From assembly GCA_963995505.1 (NCBI GenBank), contig OZ023184.1, positions 9,440,308 to 9,504,307 on the forward strand: DNA of 64,000 nucleotides, in the 5' to 3' direction. Positions 9,080 to 21,599 of the stretch are shown piece after piece. How positions within the stretch are numbered: position 1 is the stretch's first letter; each line of letters starts with the position of its first letter. The translations under genes and the position numbers were made by a program. The DNA comes from Hypericum androsaemum (Eukaryota; Streptophyta; Magnoliopsida; Malpighiales; Hypericaceae). Below the pieces are notes generated by a model. It was given only the letters and a program-made list of their open reading frames with translations, was not told the DNA's origin and ran no database searches.

Positions 9080-12000
9080 ATGGCATCAACAAGCTCAGCA
9101 CCAGTGCCAGCGGTCCCGAGAACTGTCCACGCCGAAAGGCCGGCCAAGTTCAACGGTACCGAATTCAAGAGGTGGCAACAGAAGATGTTGTTCTACCTGA
9201 CGACGCTCAACCTGGTCCGATTCCTGAAGGAAGAGGCTCCGAAGGTAGCGGAAAATGAGGCAGATCAACAGAAGATCAACGCCCTCGATGCATGGAGTCA
9301 CAGCGACTTCCTATACCGGAACTACGTCCTGAATGGACTAGACGACATGCTCTACAATATCTACGCGGAAGCTAAGACCGCTAAAGAGCTGTGGAGTTCA
9401 CTCGAGAAGAAATACAAAACGGAGGATGCCGGGACGAAGAAATTCATCGTCGGACGATTCCTCGACTTCAAGATGGTGGACTCCAAGAAGGTCATCGACC
9501 AAGTGCAAGAGTTGCAGCTGATCCTTCACGAGATCCAAGCCGAAGGGATGCAACTCAGCGAGTCCTTCCAAGTAGCTGCAATGATCGAGAAGCTCCCCCC
9601 GCTGTGGAAGGATTTCAAGAGCTACCTCAAGCACAAGAGGAAGAACATGGGCCTAGAAGACCTGATAGTGAGACTAAGGATCGAGAAAGACAACCAAAAA
9701 TCCGAAGTCAAGCAAGGCAAGGCCAACTCTGAGACCACCGTGCACCTCGCTGAGCGAAAAAGTGGCAAGAAGAGGAAGAAGTCTGAGGATAAGCAGAAGG
9801 AGCAAAAGCCCAAGAAGAAAAAGATCAAGGGCGACTGCTACTACTGCGGGAAACCCGTACACATGGCTAAGGACTGTAGCCAGCCGAAGAAGGACGACCA
9901 AGGAAAGGCTAACCTGGCTGAAGACTTGTCCCAGATGGATCTGTCAGCCGTAGTGTTTGAAGCCAACCTGGTGGATAATCCGAGAGAGTGGTTCGTGGAC
10001 ACTGGAGGTACCCGCCACGTCTGCTCGGACAAGGAGATGTTCTCGAACTATATCCCGATCACCGGCCGAAAGCTGTTCATGGGAAACTCCGCAACATCCA
10101 AGATCGTCGGTCTGGGAAAGGTGGTCCTGAAGCTGACCTCAGGAAAGGAGCTGACCCTCAAGGATGTGCTGCATGTCCCAGACATCCGCAAGAACTTAGT
10201 TTCCGGATCACTGTTAACTAAAGCCGGTCTTAAGCTTGTATTTGAGGCTGATAAGTTTGTACTGACCAAAGCGGGTCAATTCATAGGAAAGGGTTATCTA
10301 GAAAGGGGACTATTTAAGATGAATGTAATAACTGTACATCGCACCTTTAACGGTGAAAATAAAGTTAATGCTTCTTCTTACTTGGCCGAGTGTTCTAATT
10401 TATGGCATGGTAGATTAGGACACGTAAATCTAAACTCGCTAAGAAAGTTAGTAAGTTTAAATTTATTACCGAATCTAGAGTTCAACCCATCCGATAAATG
10501 TGAAGTATGTGTGGAGGCTAAAATGACCAAAGCACCTTTTCATTCAGTGGAAAGAAGTACTACGCCTTTAGAGTTAATTCATACGGACACTTGCGTTATG
10601 AAACACGTGCAAACTAAAGGCGGGAAGAAATTCTTCATAACATTTATCGATGATTGCACGAGATACTGTTACGTATATCTCCTAAGGGGCAAAGACGAAG
10701 CTCTTGATGCTTTTAAGAGATATAAGAATGAGGTTGAAAATCAACTCAACGTGAAAATCAAAATGATCCGAAGTGATCGAGGAGGAGAATATGTAGCTCC
10801 GTTTGAGGAACTCTGTCAAGAACATGGCATTATTCATCAGACGACTGCTCCATATTCACCTCAATCGAATGGCGTAGCTGAACGCAAAAATCGAACTCTT
10901 AAGGAAATGATAAACACTATGTTGATTAGCTCGGGCTTACCCCAGAACATGTGGGGGGAAGCTGTGCTCTCAGCTAACCACATTCTAAACAAATTGCCAC
11001 ACAAGAAAAGGGATAAAACCCAATATGAACTATGGAAAGGAAGGAAGCCTTCCTACGGTTGCCTTAAAGTGTGGGGGTGCCTAGCAAAGGTCGAAGTACC
11101 TAAGCCTAAGCAGGTGCGAATAGGACCCAAGACCATTGATTGCATCTTTATCGGATATGCGCAAAATAGTAGTGCTTATCGATTCTTGGTGCATAAATCT
11201 GAAAACCCTGAGATAAACACGGGAATGGTCATAGAATCAAGGAACGCAATATTTTTTGAAGATAGCTTTCCTAATAAGGAAAGAAAGGAAGCAAGTACGA
11301 AGAAAAGGGCTCACGAGACTACGCAAGGGTCAAATCAGAAAGATGATGAACCTAGACGTAGTAAACGGACGAAGGTGACCAAATCTTTCGGTCCGGACTA
11401 TCTAACCTATGCGTTAGAAGATGAACCCAGGACAATCCAAGAGGCATTGTCCAGTCCAGATGCTCCTCTCTGGAAGGAAGCTATCAATAGTGAGATAGAA
11501 TCCATTATGCAAAACCACACGTGGGAAATCGTGGATCTCCCACCGGGCTGCAAACCTTTGGGATGCAGGTGGATCCTAAAAAGGAAATACAAAGCTGATG
11601 GATCAATCGACAAGTACAAAGCTCTATTGGTAGCTAAGGGGTTCAAGCAGAAGGAGGGATATGATTTCTTTGACACGTATTCACCGGTCACAAGAATCAC
11701 ATCGATTAGAGTACTAATAGCTGTTGCAGCACTCTATAACCTCGAGATCCACCAAATGGATGTAAAAACAGCTTTCCTAAATGGAGAACTGGAAGAGGAG
11801 ATATACATGGAGCAACCTGAAGGGTTTGTGGCTCCCGGTCAAGAGCATAAAGTATGTCGACTAGTCAAGTCACTATACGGGCTAAAACAAGCGCCGAAAC
11901 AGTGGCACGAGAAATTTGACAGAACAATGTTGTCAAATGGATTTAAGATCAATGAGTGCGATAAATGTGTTTACATTAAGGGCACACCTGAAGCTTACGT

Positions 12001-12964
12001 GATTGTATGTCTCTATGTAGATGACTTACTAATTATGGGAAGCAATAAAAAGGTTATTGTGAAAACTAAGAACATGTTAAAAAACCACTTTGACATGAAA
12101 GATATGGGTTTGGCAGACGTCATACTAGGAATAAAAATTTCTAGGAAAGCTGACGAAATTATCTTGACACAATCCCACTACGTGGAAAGCGTGCTCAAGA
12201 AGTTTGAAGCTTTCGATAAACCTCCGGTTAAGACTCCAGTAGATTTGAATCTACACTTAGCCAAGAATCGAGGGGACCCAGTATCGCAACTGAAGTATGC
12301 GCAAATTATCGAGAGCTTGATGTATTTGACAAACTGCACTCGTCCCGATATTGCATACTCAGTTAGTAAACTTAGTAGATTCACAAGTAATCTAGGGAAG
12401 GATCACTGGCTAGCTCTGAAAAGGGTTCTACGGTATTTAAAACATACCATAAGCCATGGCATACATTATGTTAAATATCCAGCTGTATTAGAAGGATACA
12501 GTGACACAAACTGGATATCAGACACTAAGGACTCCAAATCTACGAGTGGATACGTATTCACCATAGGAGGAGGAGCTGTGTCTTGGAAGTCCTCTAAACA
12601 AACGTGCATAGCTCGATCCACCATGGAGTCAGAGTTTATAGCACTAGACAAAGCTGGAGAAGAAGCTGAATGGCTCAGAAATTTCCTAGAGGATATTCCG
12701 TGCTGGAGTAAACTGGTGCCTCCCGTATTGATACATTGTGATAGCATGTCTGCAATCGGGAGAGCACAAAGTACATTATACAACGGAAAGTCTCGACATA
12801 TCCGTCGGAGACACAATACCGTTAGACAGTTGATCTCTAGTGGGGTGATCACCATTAAGTATGTAAAGTCAAAGGACAACTTAGCTGATCCTTTTACAAA
12901 AGGAATCAATAGAGATCAAATATACAACGCAGTAAGGGGAATGGGATTAAAATCCACACACTAA
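9080..12964 (+). CDS. Copia gag-pol polyprotein, intact
   Basis: An uninterrupted 1294-residue polyprotein that should yield capsid, protease, integrase, reverse transcriptase and RNase H and copy the element through an RNA intermediate. The first ATG (9080) is chosen; an in-frame extension upstream would need a GTG start. In order: a gag domain; a basic KKRKK-rich stretch; a CCHC zinc knuckle at about 253-266 ([14 protein letters not shown]); protease with DTG at 307-309, followed by Gly where Ala or Ser is usual; integrase zinc finger His443, His448, Cys474, Cys477; integrase triad Asp503, Asp566, Glu601; reverse transcriptase YVDD at 979-982; RNase H Asp1142, Glu1183, Asp1221. The C-terminus has the typical SRHI and LADPFTK motifs. 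All catalytic residues I can place are present. It may be active at the protein level, provided the unusual primer region works. Confidence 0.95.
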   Translation: MASTSSAPVPAVPRTVHAERPAKFNGTEFKRWQQKMLFYLTTLNLVRFLKEEAPKVAENEADQQKINALDAWSHSDFLYRNYVLNGLDDMLYNIYAEAKTAKELWSSLEKKYKTEDAGTKKFIVGRFLDFKMVDSKKVIDQVQELQLILHEIQAEGMQLSESFQVAAMIEKLPPLWKDFKSYLKHKRKNMGLEDLIVRLRIEKDNQKSEVKQGKANSETTVHLAERKSGKKRKKSEDKQKEQKPKKKKIKGDCYYCGKPVHMAKDCSQPKKDDQGKANLAEDLSQMDLSAVVFEANLVDNPREWFVDTGGTRHVCSDKEMFSNYIPITGRKLFMGNSATSKIVGLGKVVLKLTSGKELTLKDVLHVPDIRKNLVSGSLLTKAGLKLVFEADKFVLTKAGQFIGKGYLERGLFKMNVITVHRTFNGENKVNASSYLAECSNLWHGRLGHVNLNSLRKLVSLNLLPNLEFNPSDKCEVCVEAKMTKAPFHSVERSTTPLELIHTDTCVMKHVQTKGGKKFFITFIDDCTRYCYVYLLRGKDEALDAFKRYKNEVENQLNVKIKMIRSDRGGEYVAPFEELCQEHGIIHQTTAPYSPQSNGVAERKNRTLKEMINTMLISSGLPQNMWGEAVLSANHILNKLPHKKRDKTQYELWKGRKPSYGCLKVWGCLAKVEVPKPKQVRIGPKTIDCIFIGYAQNSSAYRFLVHKSENPEINTGMVIESRNAIFFEDSFPNKERKEASTKKRAHETTQGSNQKDDEPRRSKRTKVTKSFGPDYLTYALEDEPRTIQEALSSPDAPLWKEAINSEIESIMQNHTWEIVDLPPGCKPLGCRWILKRKYKADGSIDKYKALLVAKGFKQKEGYDFFDTYSPVTRITSIRVLIAVAALYNLEIHQMDVKTAFLNGELEEEIYMEQPEGFVAPGQEHKVCRLVKSLYGLKQAPKQWHEKFDRTMLSNGFKINECDKCVYIKGTPEAYVIVCLYVDDLLIMGSNKKVIVKTKNMLKNHFDMKDMGLADVILGIKISRKADEIILTQSHYVESVLKKFEAFDKPPVKTPVDLNLHLAKNRGDPVSQLKYAQIIESLMYLTNCTRPDIAYSVSKLSRFTSNLGKDHWLALKRVLRYLKHTISHGIHYVKYPAVLEGYSDTNWISDTKDSKSTSGYVFTIGGGAVSWKSSKQTCIARSTMESEFIALDKAGEEAEWLRNFLEDIPCWSKLVPPVLIHCDSMSAIGRAQSTLYNGKSRHIRRRHNTVRQLISSGVITIKYVKSKDNLADPFTKGINRDQIYNAVRGMGLKSTH

Positions 12965-13495
12965 AGAACGTCCATAGCGGTAAATCAACCATGATGAGTG
13001 GAGACCCCACAAACTTGGTTCAATGAGACAACTAAGTTATGGAGGGTTCAATGAATCACCTGGAACCTATCTCATTCTCAGAAGCTGCCCAGGTATTAAC
13101 CTGCAGAGGTGTGGTAAGGATAAGCATTATGCTTTTAATGATTGCTATAACTTGATTAAGGTGGAGTGTGGCAGGATACTCTAGATAGGAGATCACCTAT
13201 GTAAGTGTGAAGTGAGGCCGCTTCAAATGGGAAAAACACTTATGAATCCAAGATACGGTCCATGGCCAAAATGGACACAACGTGAGAACCTAAATATACT
13301 AGGGTTATTATTGTGTAAATGTTATTATCTTGGTTTACACCAAAAGCTGACGGTTCAAGACATCACGTTCACCGAGCATCGAGTAAATCCGATAACATAT
13401 TACTAGAGAAGGTTCAAAGCCCCAAGCTACCTGTCTCGATGCAATAATAACACGTCAGAACTTTTGATTAGAGTCTGCATGCATTAAACATCATT

Positions 13496-13507
13496 CATGT
13501 GGGGGAT
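13496..13507 (+). other. Polypurine tract of copia element
   Basis: CATGTGGGGGAT lies immediately before the first base of the 3' LTR. A G-rich purine run here is the expected plus-strand primer site. Confidence 0.8.
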
Positions 13508-13758
13508 TGTTGGGTTTTGAATGCATTTTTTAATGCATTTGGCCCAAAGTGGAAAGGCCCAAAGTGGAGGCCCAAAAGGGAAATGAATGGGGCAATACCA
13601 CATTGATTAGAGCAAGGAGGATTTCCTTGTTTATAAGGAATTCCCCTCCTTGCCTCTCAACTTGATTGGCTACCCAAAAGGCTGACCCACCGTTAGCTGC
13701 CTACGAGGACGGTGTGAAGCACGAGCATGAGCACGAGCACGAGCACGAGCACGAGCAT

Positions 13759-13789
<31 letters not shown>

Positions 13790-14378
13790 CGCTTGCGCAC
13801 GCGCATGCGCACGTGTGTGTGCACATGGCGCATTGGACGCAGGTCGCAATGGGTGCTTTGTGGTACACTTGGCACTTCGCACGTGCGCATCGTCGCGAGG
13901 AGCTGGATCCAGAAGCCTCAGAAGGGTCATGAGCGCAGCCTGGCGCGCCTGGAAGGGTCCAGAAGCCACCGAAGGGCCACGAGCGCAGCCAGACAGCCTG
14001 TTGGCCGAGCGGACACGTTCCTTCTGGGTGGCTGCCTCCCTGCCTCCTCCAGCCTATAAATAGGCGTGCCCTCCTTGCCATTTCCTCATCCCAGCAGCAA
14101 TTGCATATTCCGAGCATTGTTGTCTTCTCCTCTTCCCCCGTTCTTCACTTAGAAAAGAGTCCGAAAGTTCTGGGTATATAAGGGTTCGCCCAAAAGTTTC
14201 GAGATACGTGTGCAACGGTCTTGGAAACGCCCTAAACAGTCTTTGTATCTTGGGGACGATTGCCGAAGCCCGTACCGCACTGAAATATACGGGGCAATCT
14301 CATCTTACGGAGAAAGTGTCCAACACTTGCCTCGACTGAAGTAGATCCTAATCAAGTACACCACTCCGACAAACAACA
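13508..14378 (+). repeat. 3' LTR of copia element (871 bp)
   Basis: Same termini as the 5' LTR. Differences include a 15-base tandem duplication near 13550, expansion of a GAGCAC/GAGCAT hexamer to about a dozen units (13722-13790, two or three units in the 5' LTR), loss of the segment matching 8438-8575, and a private insertion of about 40 bases near 13989-14028. The counterpart of the 15-base complementary segment (14295-14309) has one G-to-A change at 14302, in a CpG. Confidence 0.93.
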
Positions 14379-14383
14379 CACAT

Positions 14384-17300
14384 TCCACTGTCTGTTTAGA
14401 ATCTCGCGGATATCCAGCATGAGGGACGAGTTAGTCGCGGTGTTCGTCATCTGGCTGGAGAGGTGATTAACTACTATCTTTGAATCCACTTCGAGGATGA
14501 CAACCTTCTAGCCCAGTCCCAGGCCATCTCCAACCTGCATAGAGCTCCCCATAGTTATGCATCAACGCTGCAATTGCTGAGATTCGTTGAGAACTCTTTT
14601 ATCCACTTCCCTGCACCATCTCGTAATAGTCCTCCCACGGTTGCCTTCTAGGAGGAGCTCCGCTTAGCTCCATCCATGTTTAATTTGACCCGTCCCTGTT
14701 CTTCATCAACGCTTGAGCAGTTGCCGAGGTTCGTTGAGAACCCTTTTATCCACTTCCCTGCACGATCTCGTAATAGTCCTTCCCCCGGTTTCCTACAAGT
14801 TGTGAACTTTCATATTCTTTATGCTCATCTGGGTGGCTGATCCCATGCCTCATGGATCTCAGTTACCCTACAACAGAACGAGGCAAATGCATCAGCCAGT
14901 CGTGGTGTTCCCTCTTTCCATACTTTATAGTTCCTCCAGCTTTAGAAAGAGTTAAGAGCAACTTTAAAATAAGAAGTCCAAGTGTTATTGTCAATTATAT
15001 TTCTAGAAAGCCACGAAACCAGATCATTCACAAAAAAGCGTTCAACATTTAAATTAAAGTACGAGAGCAGTCGCTCCCAGCCACTTTTAACCTGAGGACA
15101 GTCTCTAAGTGCATGGAGGATTGTCTCCTTTGCAGCTCCGCAACATAGGCAAGAGCCATCTTCCGTCATTCACTTTTTGGATTGCATCGATGGAAAGCTT
15201 CCTGTGTCCAGCAATCCACGACAACTTCTTCATTCTATAGGCCCCACTCTATTTCCAAATATTACTCCACAGCTTCGTATACAGCTCCCCCATTCCTGGA
15301 TAAGTGTATAGGCTGAGCGCGTCGAGAATTGTTTGTCAGCCGAATCTCTCCATGACAAGGCATCTTCTCCTGTTTCCTGTCTTGGTGGAGGAATGCCTAC
15401 AAGAAGGAGTAAAATGTGTGAGGGAAGGAAATTTTAAAATAGGTTCCAGTGCCACTCTCCATTAGGCGTGGTCACGTCCTTGACTTTCCAACTGTTGGCT
15501 TCGTCCGGGATAGGAAAAATAGCCAAGTCATGGAAAGGCTGGCCTTTCGGTATCCAGATATCATCCTAAAAAGAAGTCGCAGTGCCGTTGTGGATAAATA
15601 TTGGACACCCTTCTGTAGGATCAGCCACTAGCTATTAATGGCCTTCCAAAGGGGGAATTGGTTCTTTTTGCTTGGGTTCATGGGGATCCCAGCCTCCTCC
15701 TTGAAATATTTCCAGCTAATAACCTACGTCCACAGGGCAGAATTATCAGTGGGTAGGTTCTAAGCCAACTTTATCAAGAGTGCAAGATTTTGTGCTCTAA
15801 GATTCTTAAAACCTACCTCCTTGCAGATTTTTGCTTGTATATTGTATTCCAAGAGACTAAGTGTGGTTTTCTTTTAGTCACAGTAGAGCCCTACACAAAA
15901 TGCCACTAGATTTTTTTATGTCGTTGCATAAACCTACTGAAAGTTTGGCTGCTTGTATCGAGTAGACAGGGAGAGCCAAAAGGACAGCCTGCGCTAGAGT
16001 AGTGCAGCCCATGAAGGATAGTTGTTCATCACACCATCATTGAAGTATTTGCTGGACTTTGTCAATGATGAAGCTATAGGTATAGACATTCCTAGGTAGC
16101 TACCTAGGTTCTGAGTAAGGGATACGCCAAGGTTGCGCCCAAATCATTGGCAAGCGAGTGGGAGACATTCTTTGAGACAAAGAGCTTGATTTTCTCAGTG
16201 CTGATTTTTTGCCCTGAAACCATACAAAATGAGTTCAGTACCTCATTTAATACATTCACTTGTTCAATCGAGGCTTCCGCAAATAGAATCAAGTCGTCGA
16301 CAAAGAACATATGCGAGAGCTTAGGCCCTCGTTGAGAGATTTTAATTGGTTTCCATAGGCCACATTTCACATATTGGTTAATGAGATGATCAAGGCATTC
16401 TAGGCAAAGCATAAATATATACCAGAAGAGCAGGTCGCCTTGCTAAATACACCATAAGGGGGAAAATGACTTGGTTTTCTCCCCATTCCAAATAATTTGC
16501 ATAGAAATTGTAAAGATGCAATTCATAATTAGGTCAATAAGAGATAAATGGAGGTCAAGAAAGGTAAGAGCTTCCCTGATGAAAGACCATCTTAAACAGT
16601 CGTAGGCCTTCTCTAGATCCACCTTTATCGCCATTAGAAACTTTTTGATCTGCCTTTTCTTCATGGTATGAATGACTTCTTGTACGATGATGATGTTCCC
16701 AGTAATATGTCTACCGGGAACAAAGCTGTTCTGATTTGGGCACGTCCAAAATGGCAATAGAGATTAGAGATGGGTCGCAACCAGCTTCGTAACGATCTTT
16801 AAAGATACATTACAATGGCTGATCGGCCTAAATTGTGACGGGTATTGAGGGTTCACAATCTTTGGGATCATTACTACGCCTGTTTTGTCGGTCCTTTTTG
16901 GTGACCAAACTTCGAAGAAAATCTTTTGGACAAATTTAATGGTTGAATGATTACCACCTCCCAATTTTGGTAAAAAAATGTAGCATGCAGTCCATCGACG
17001 TCTGGGGCTTTCAAAACTGCAATAGAAAAGATCACATTCTTAATCTCCACAACTGTTGGTAACAAGGCAAGGTCTGCCTTTATTTCTTCAGACAAAGATG
17101 GAAAGCCATTTGGTTCGGATGAGCCAACAAGGTTAGCTAGTGCTTATTCCATATAGAGTTTTTAAAAATAGTTTACTAGAAGTTTCTTGAGTTTCTCAGG
17201 TTCGGCTATCCAGCTGCCATGCTCAGATTTTAGGCTCGTGATCTTGTTAGTCTTCCGTTTAACCATGGTAGAAATATGGAAATATTTGGTGTTGCAGTCC

Positions 17301-18073
17301 CCATTGAGTATGAAGTTCTTTCTAGCTTTTTGGGCCCACATTATCTCCTCTTGCTCCATCACAGGTTCTAGCTCTTTACGTAGCTTCATCTCTAAGTTGC
17401 TAGGGAAGGGGATTTGCTGTGCTTTAATAGCTCTTTGTCTCTCTCCAATGCGATTCAACATGGTCCTCTTCTTCTTAAAAATGTTTCCAAATACTTAAGT
17501 GTTCCATGATTTCACCTGTTGGATGAAACTATCGGAAGCATCTATGAGGGGACTATTTGGTTCCTAACTAGTTGCCACAAAGTAAGTGAATTTGGGATAC
17601 GAGTGCCAAACGACTTGATACCGAAAGAGTCACTTATCTTTTCTGAGTGCAACATCCGGAGTAATGGAGATCATGATGGGTTTGTGATTCGACTTTGTTC
17701 TTGAAAGGTGGAAGACAGTAGCCTTCGAGAATTTCAGCCTCCATGATAAGTTGGCAAGTCCCCAGTCCAACCGTTCGTAAACTCCTCTTCTGACCCAGGT
17801 GAATTTTGGCCCACAGTATCCCAAGCCTAACAGCTCACAACCTTACATCCATTGCTAGAACTGTAAGTGTTTGGTGGCTCGGATAGGGGCTCCCCCAATA
17901 TTGCCATCAGATGGTAAGAAAATGTTAAAATCTCCTATAAAAAGCCAAGGCAAATTCATGTGAGATGCAAGTTGTGTAAGATGAGACCAAAGCTTTTTTG
18001 TAATCACAGGGTTAGGGCTTCTGTATTCACCAATAAATGCCCATTGGTTCTTCGAAGGATGGCCAATGGTCAT
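14384..18073 (-). pseudogene. LINE ORF2 (endonuclease, reverse transcriptase, RNase H), broken
   Basis: Read on the minus strand from high to low coordinates. About 18073-17630 is an exonuclease-endonuclease-phosphatase domain (WLFIGDFN). About 17460-17160 is a linker with NFILNGDCNTKYFH. About 17095-16104 is reverse transcriptase, with APDVDGLHATFFY, QNSFVPGRHI, KVDLEKAYD and the active-site FVDD in HMFFVDDLILFAEA. About 15170-14940 is a zinc-binding C-terminal domain (CLCCGAAKETILHALRDCP). About 14520-14384 is RNase H (VILEVDSKIVVNHL). These parts lie in different frames separated by stops, so no functional protein is possible. The copia element interrupts it at 14378/8127. Confidence 0.85.
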
Positions 18074-18949
18074 ATGAATAAATTGCCTGTTAACTAGAGA
18101 GATGGTTAGTTAAGTCATAGATTGGTTCTCCCCCCCCTAAAAAAATCGCGCACAGAGGCCTAAATTACGTTTGAAAAGCCTAAAACCTTAGTTAACTTTT
18201 CATCCCTTTTATCCAAACCCAAGTCTTGATTAAAATCAGGACAGTAGGTCTGTGAACATTAATCAGATTTTTAATCGCATGTTTGAAGCGGGAGCTAGCC
18301 GCTCCCTAGCAATTCTAAATCATAAACTTCATTAATAAAAGTAGGGGGTTAACAAGTACTCACTTAGTGCCCAGGACCATGTCCTAGTATCGAGACCTTC
18401 TTTTGTATCTCCTCCTTTCCCGGAGATAAATCCTATATCCCGTCTCTGGGGTCCTCTATGTCCATCGGTGCATCTGATGGTGGGTCTAGAACCATGTCAT
18501 TTGGATCCCTTCAATTCGAGTCTGGAGGCTTGACCTTTTCTCCCACGGTAGTGGCCATAGTAACAAAGTCTGGATGCATCTCCCAAAACCCCAGAGGGTC
18601 GTCATCAGGCGGAGGACAGGATAAAGGGGTTGGGTCTTTGGGGTTGTTCAGTTTAAAGTTTGGGTTGGTGGTTTTGTGGTGAGAGGGTTATCCCTCCTTC
18701 CCTTATCAACCATATGGCTTAGCTGGGGGTGGCATTTCCTAAAGGTACAGGGATGGGTTCCTAGGATTCTGAGGACTTAGTTGTTTTTGCACTTCTGTAG
18801 TGGTGGACTTGGTTTGGTTTACCTTGGGCTCTGGTTTGGGCTTGGCTTGGTTGTGATCTTGTTCTGATATTTGTCATTTTTAGGACTTGGCCCCGTGGTG
18901 GGCTTATACTTGTTGGTGGGCTTAGCCTGATGTGTGGGCTTGTTTGTAT

Positions 18950-20255
18950 TACCTTAGGCAATTGGGGTATTAGGCTGTAACTTGCTTTTTGGATTCAGGT
19001 TGGGTAAAGTAGTAGAGGTACTGGTCCTATGCTCTGTCTCCATCTTATGACCATTGGGTATAATGTTAGGGTTTTCAGTGTCCACCCTGTCCTCCTCTGG
19101 TCCTGTTGACAGCACATCAAAAGTGGAAAGTTGAGAGAAGAAAATATGAGTTTTATCTTTGTTAAAATTCGGGCTCTGTTTAGCCAAAATTGAATTTTTT
19201 TTCCAATGGTTGGGTTTCAAGTCGTAGGTCACCTGGTATTTTGCTTCCTTTGGATAGTCATCCAATATCTAAACCAATCAGTCACCTCTGGTTGGTGGGT
19301 TAGTTTTTGTACAAGTTTTGCCGATTGTGGATTTCCTGTTGGCTCCGTCTGTTGATGTGCATCGAGGGTCACATTGGATTGACACTCAGCCTTTGTGTGA
19401 CCATAAATACCACCTGTGAAATAGATTTGGTGTAGGCCCTCATATTGAACCCTTCGAACTCTCCGGCGTGCCCTAAAATGAGAAAATAACAGCTTAGTTA
19501 GGTCGACTTCCACTTATATGAGAGCGAACTTACCCCGTAGACACTAGTTAGTATGTGTGTCGATGGGAATTGGCTTTCCAATGTGGCTAGCCAGGTTCTT
19601 TAGGAATGAGAGTTCATAGAACTCTATTCCCATGTTTGGAACCCAGACCTAAACAACCGAGGATTCAATGTCTGTTTCTTTTGCATCAAAGTCGAGAACC
19701 CGTCGTCTTACGATGACATATCGGTCGGCTATTGTCCATGGCCCATCCATTAGATGTGATTGTATTCCTCGGCATTTTGGGGGCAGACCAGGTAGAAGCC
19801 ATTGCCTAGGTCAATTAGGCGGAAGTCGAGTGGGAGTCCCCACATCTGAGCCAACCGGTGCTTCAGGTAGGGGTGCATAATGTGATATCTTAGAAGCTTG
19901 ATGAAGAGTGTATGCCACCATGGCTTCCTCATCCAGATTTTATCTTCTTTGGTCAGTCTAATGGTAGGACATATTGGATCGTCATCATCTTCTCCTTCGG
20001 AATAGCTGGACACAACTTTCTCAGAGTCGAAACATTGGTGGTATGAGCTAGTTTGTGGAGTTCCGGCATGCACTTCTCCCGTTGTTGCCTCTTTGAACGA
20101 AAGTTTGCACTTCCTCTTTTCAACCTTAGTTTGAGCCGTTGGGTTGCCAGGGAACTCGCCAGCACTGGAGTCACTGCGAACCTTCTTCCCCCCTCTGGGA
20201 GGGGTGGGTCAAGGGATAGGTAGAGTGCCATCGACCCCAATGAGAGGGGGTTCAT
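18950..20255 (-). pseudogene. LINE ORF1 (DUF4283-like, zinc knuckle), broken
   Basis: Minus strand. An ATG at 20255 starts a frame that shifts several times. About 19970-19750 encodes a DUF4283-like RNA-binding segment (RLTKEDKIWMRKPWWHTLF, then WGLPLDFR). About 19460-19380 encodes a degenerate zinc knuckle (YEGLHQIYFTGGIYGHTKAEC) in which two expected cysteines are changed to Tyr and Gly. It is the nucleic-acid-binding partner of the ORF2 just downstream. The 5' leader near 20300-20330 holds an AG dinucleotide run. Confidence 0.75.
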
Positions 20256-20340
20256 CTATTTGGCCGCCCAGATGGCGAGTAAGAACTTGAGAGAGTACTT
20301 TTGACTTTCGAGAGAGAGAGAGAGAGGAGAGGGAGAAAGT

Positions 20341-20990
20341 CTTTTAACAAACCCTAAAAAGTAACAAAAGATGAATGCAGTAATATCGACAGAGAGAATG
20401 CTAAAACAAACAACCCCATATACCAAAAGAAAGCCCAACCGACATAGTAGTAGTAGTAGTATTATTATTATTATTATTATTAATTTATTCTTGAACAATG
20501 TTAAAATTTTATGATACAATCTAAATATTCAAATGTTTCACTATAAATGAGATCTAATGAGCAAATCAATATATTATTTATATATAACATGAATTTGCTT
20601 AAAATGCTTAGAGTTGAAATGTGACGAATTAAAAATATCAATAAAGAGTCATATTAAAATGAGGCGTGATAATAAGAAGATGCGACTACGATTGGTTCTA
20701 AATTATCAGATAAAATAGATAAAATTGGCACGGGCTTGTTATTGTCTGTTCGGCCATCACTCCTTGATCTCTTTTATACCAAGAAGAAAAGCTATCACAT
20801 ATTACCTCAACTCACATCACCTTAGGCTCCAGATTTAGCTATCCAAAAACAATGGCAATTAGGACAGATTAGATATACTTAGAATAAGCATGCATTAAAT
20901 TCAAGCCAACTACAACCTAACCCATGTTACACGTAACACCCCCAATTTTCCTCCCTCCATAATTTCACACCCGCAAATAAACCCCACTCT
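20341..20990. other. Spacer with trinucleotide microsatellite
   Basis: A TAG run passing into TTA repeats lies at about 20444-20483. The rest is AT-rich and probably includes distal promoter sequence of the LTP gene. No other gene seen. Confidence 0.5.
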
Positions 20991-20997
20991 ACTCCCC

Positions 20998-21005
20998 TAT
21001 ATAAA
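20998..21005 (+). promoter_or_regulatory. TATA box of first LTP gene
   Basis: TATATAAA lies about 92 bases before the start codon, with a C-rich leader downstream. This predicts transcription starting near 21030. Confidence 0.7.
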
Positions 21006-21096
21006 CCACCCCAGCCCTCGCTTCTCCTCATCACCTCTCCACCTCCCAATACCTTCCTAGCTAAATTCTATCACACGATTATTTGCTTCAAGGAAG

Positions 21097-21593
21097 ATGG
21101 CAAGCACAAAGATTGTGGCTCTGATGCTGGTCTGCGTGGTCCTGGCCTCGGCCATTGCCTCCGAGGCGGCAGTCAGCTGCGGGCAGGTGTCCAGCTCCAT
21201 GGCCCCATGCCTTGGGTACCTCAGGAGTCCCGGTGCCGCCAAACCGACAGCCGGTTGCTGCAACGGCGTGAAGGGCCTCCTTGCCTTGGCCAAGACCACC
21301 CCTGACCGCCAGGCCGCTTGCAAATGCTTGAAGAGCGCCGCGGGCTCCCTCCCTGGCCTCAACGCTAAAAACGCCGCCGCCCTCCCCTCCGCCTGCCGTG
21401 TCAACATCCCTTACAAGATCAGCACCTCCACCAACTGCAACACGTACGTGCATTTCTATTTTCTGCATCTTTCTCGCCTCATGAAAAAAAATATACTAAA
21501 TTTCTGCAACAAGTATTTCTAATCTAAACTTATGCACGTAATGCAATTTAACCTAATTGTTGGGTTTGTTTCTGTTGATGCAGCGTCAAGTGA
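21097..21593 (+). CDS. Non-specific lipid-transfer protein, type 1
   Basis: Secreted 118-residue protein that carries fatty acids or lysolipids in a hydrophobic cavity held by four disulfides; the family acts in cuticle deposition and defence outside the cell. Two exons: 21097-21443 and 21584-21593. The GT-AG intron 21444-21583 falls two bases into the fourth-last codon, the classical position for type 1 LTP genes, and leaves the tail NTVK. A signal peptide spans about residues 1-25 (cleavage after SEAA). The eight cysteines are at 28, 38, 54, 55, 75, 77, 100 and 114, spaced C-X9-C-X15-CC-X19-CXC-X22-C-X13-C. TTPDRQ and the C-terminal IPYKIS match the family's lipid-pocket motifs. Reading through the intron gives a spurious longer ORF. 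An AATAAA-type signal follows at about 21653. The gene is GC-rich compared with its flanks. A second LTP lies 21 kb away in the same orientation. Confidence 0.96.
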
Positions 21594-21599
21594 AGCGGG

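Larger units (their letters stand above)
8127..14378 (+). mobile_element. Complete Ty1/copia LTR retrotransposon
   Basis: A full-length 6252-bp plus-strand element: 5' LTR 8127-9051, leader with an unusual primer region, one uninterrupted gag-pol frame 9080-12964, a polypurine tract (GTGGGGGA) just before the 3' LTR, 3' LTR 13508-14378, and a perfect CACAT duplication. It sits inside the RNase H part of an older LINE of opposite orientation. The intact frame suggests a fairly recent insertion. The two LTRs nevertheless differ by many substitutions, a hexamer expansion, a deletion and a private insertion, so it is not brand new or it arose by recombination. Confidence 0.97.
7867..20340 (-). 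mobile_element. Decayed LINE (L1-like), split by a copia element
   Basis: A minus-strand non-LTR retrotransposon of about 6.2 kb once the inserted copia element (8127-14378 plus one TSD) is discounted. Its A-tail appears as a T-run at 7867-7875. The 3' untranslated region (about 7876-7998) precedes the ORF2 stop at 7999-8001. ORF2 runs from about 18073 down to 14384 and resumes at 8121-7999. ORF1 lies at about 18950-20255. The 5' end is near 20340 but I could not fix it, and I found no convincing target-site duplication. Both ORFs carry many stops and frameshifts, so the element is dead. It was in place before the copia insertion. Confidence 0.85.

Noticed and set aside
13666..14063. His/Glu- and Ser/Thr-repeat open frames
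   Set aside because: They are translations of the hexamer expansion in the 3' LTR.
7845..20420. Target-site duplication for the first LINE (AACAAAC shared by both flanks)
   Set aside because: Only seven low-complexity bases agree and they do not abut the tail directly, so chance cannot be excluded.
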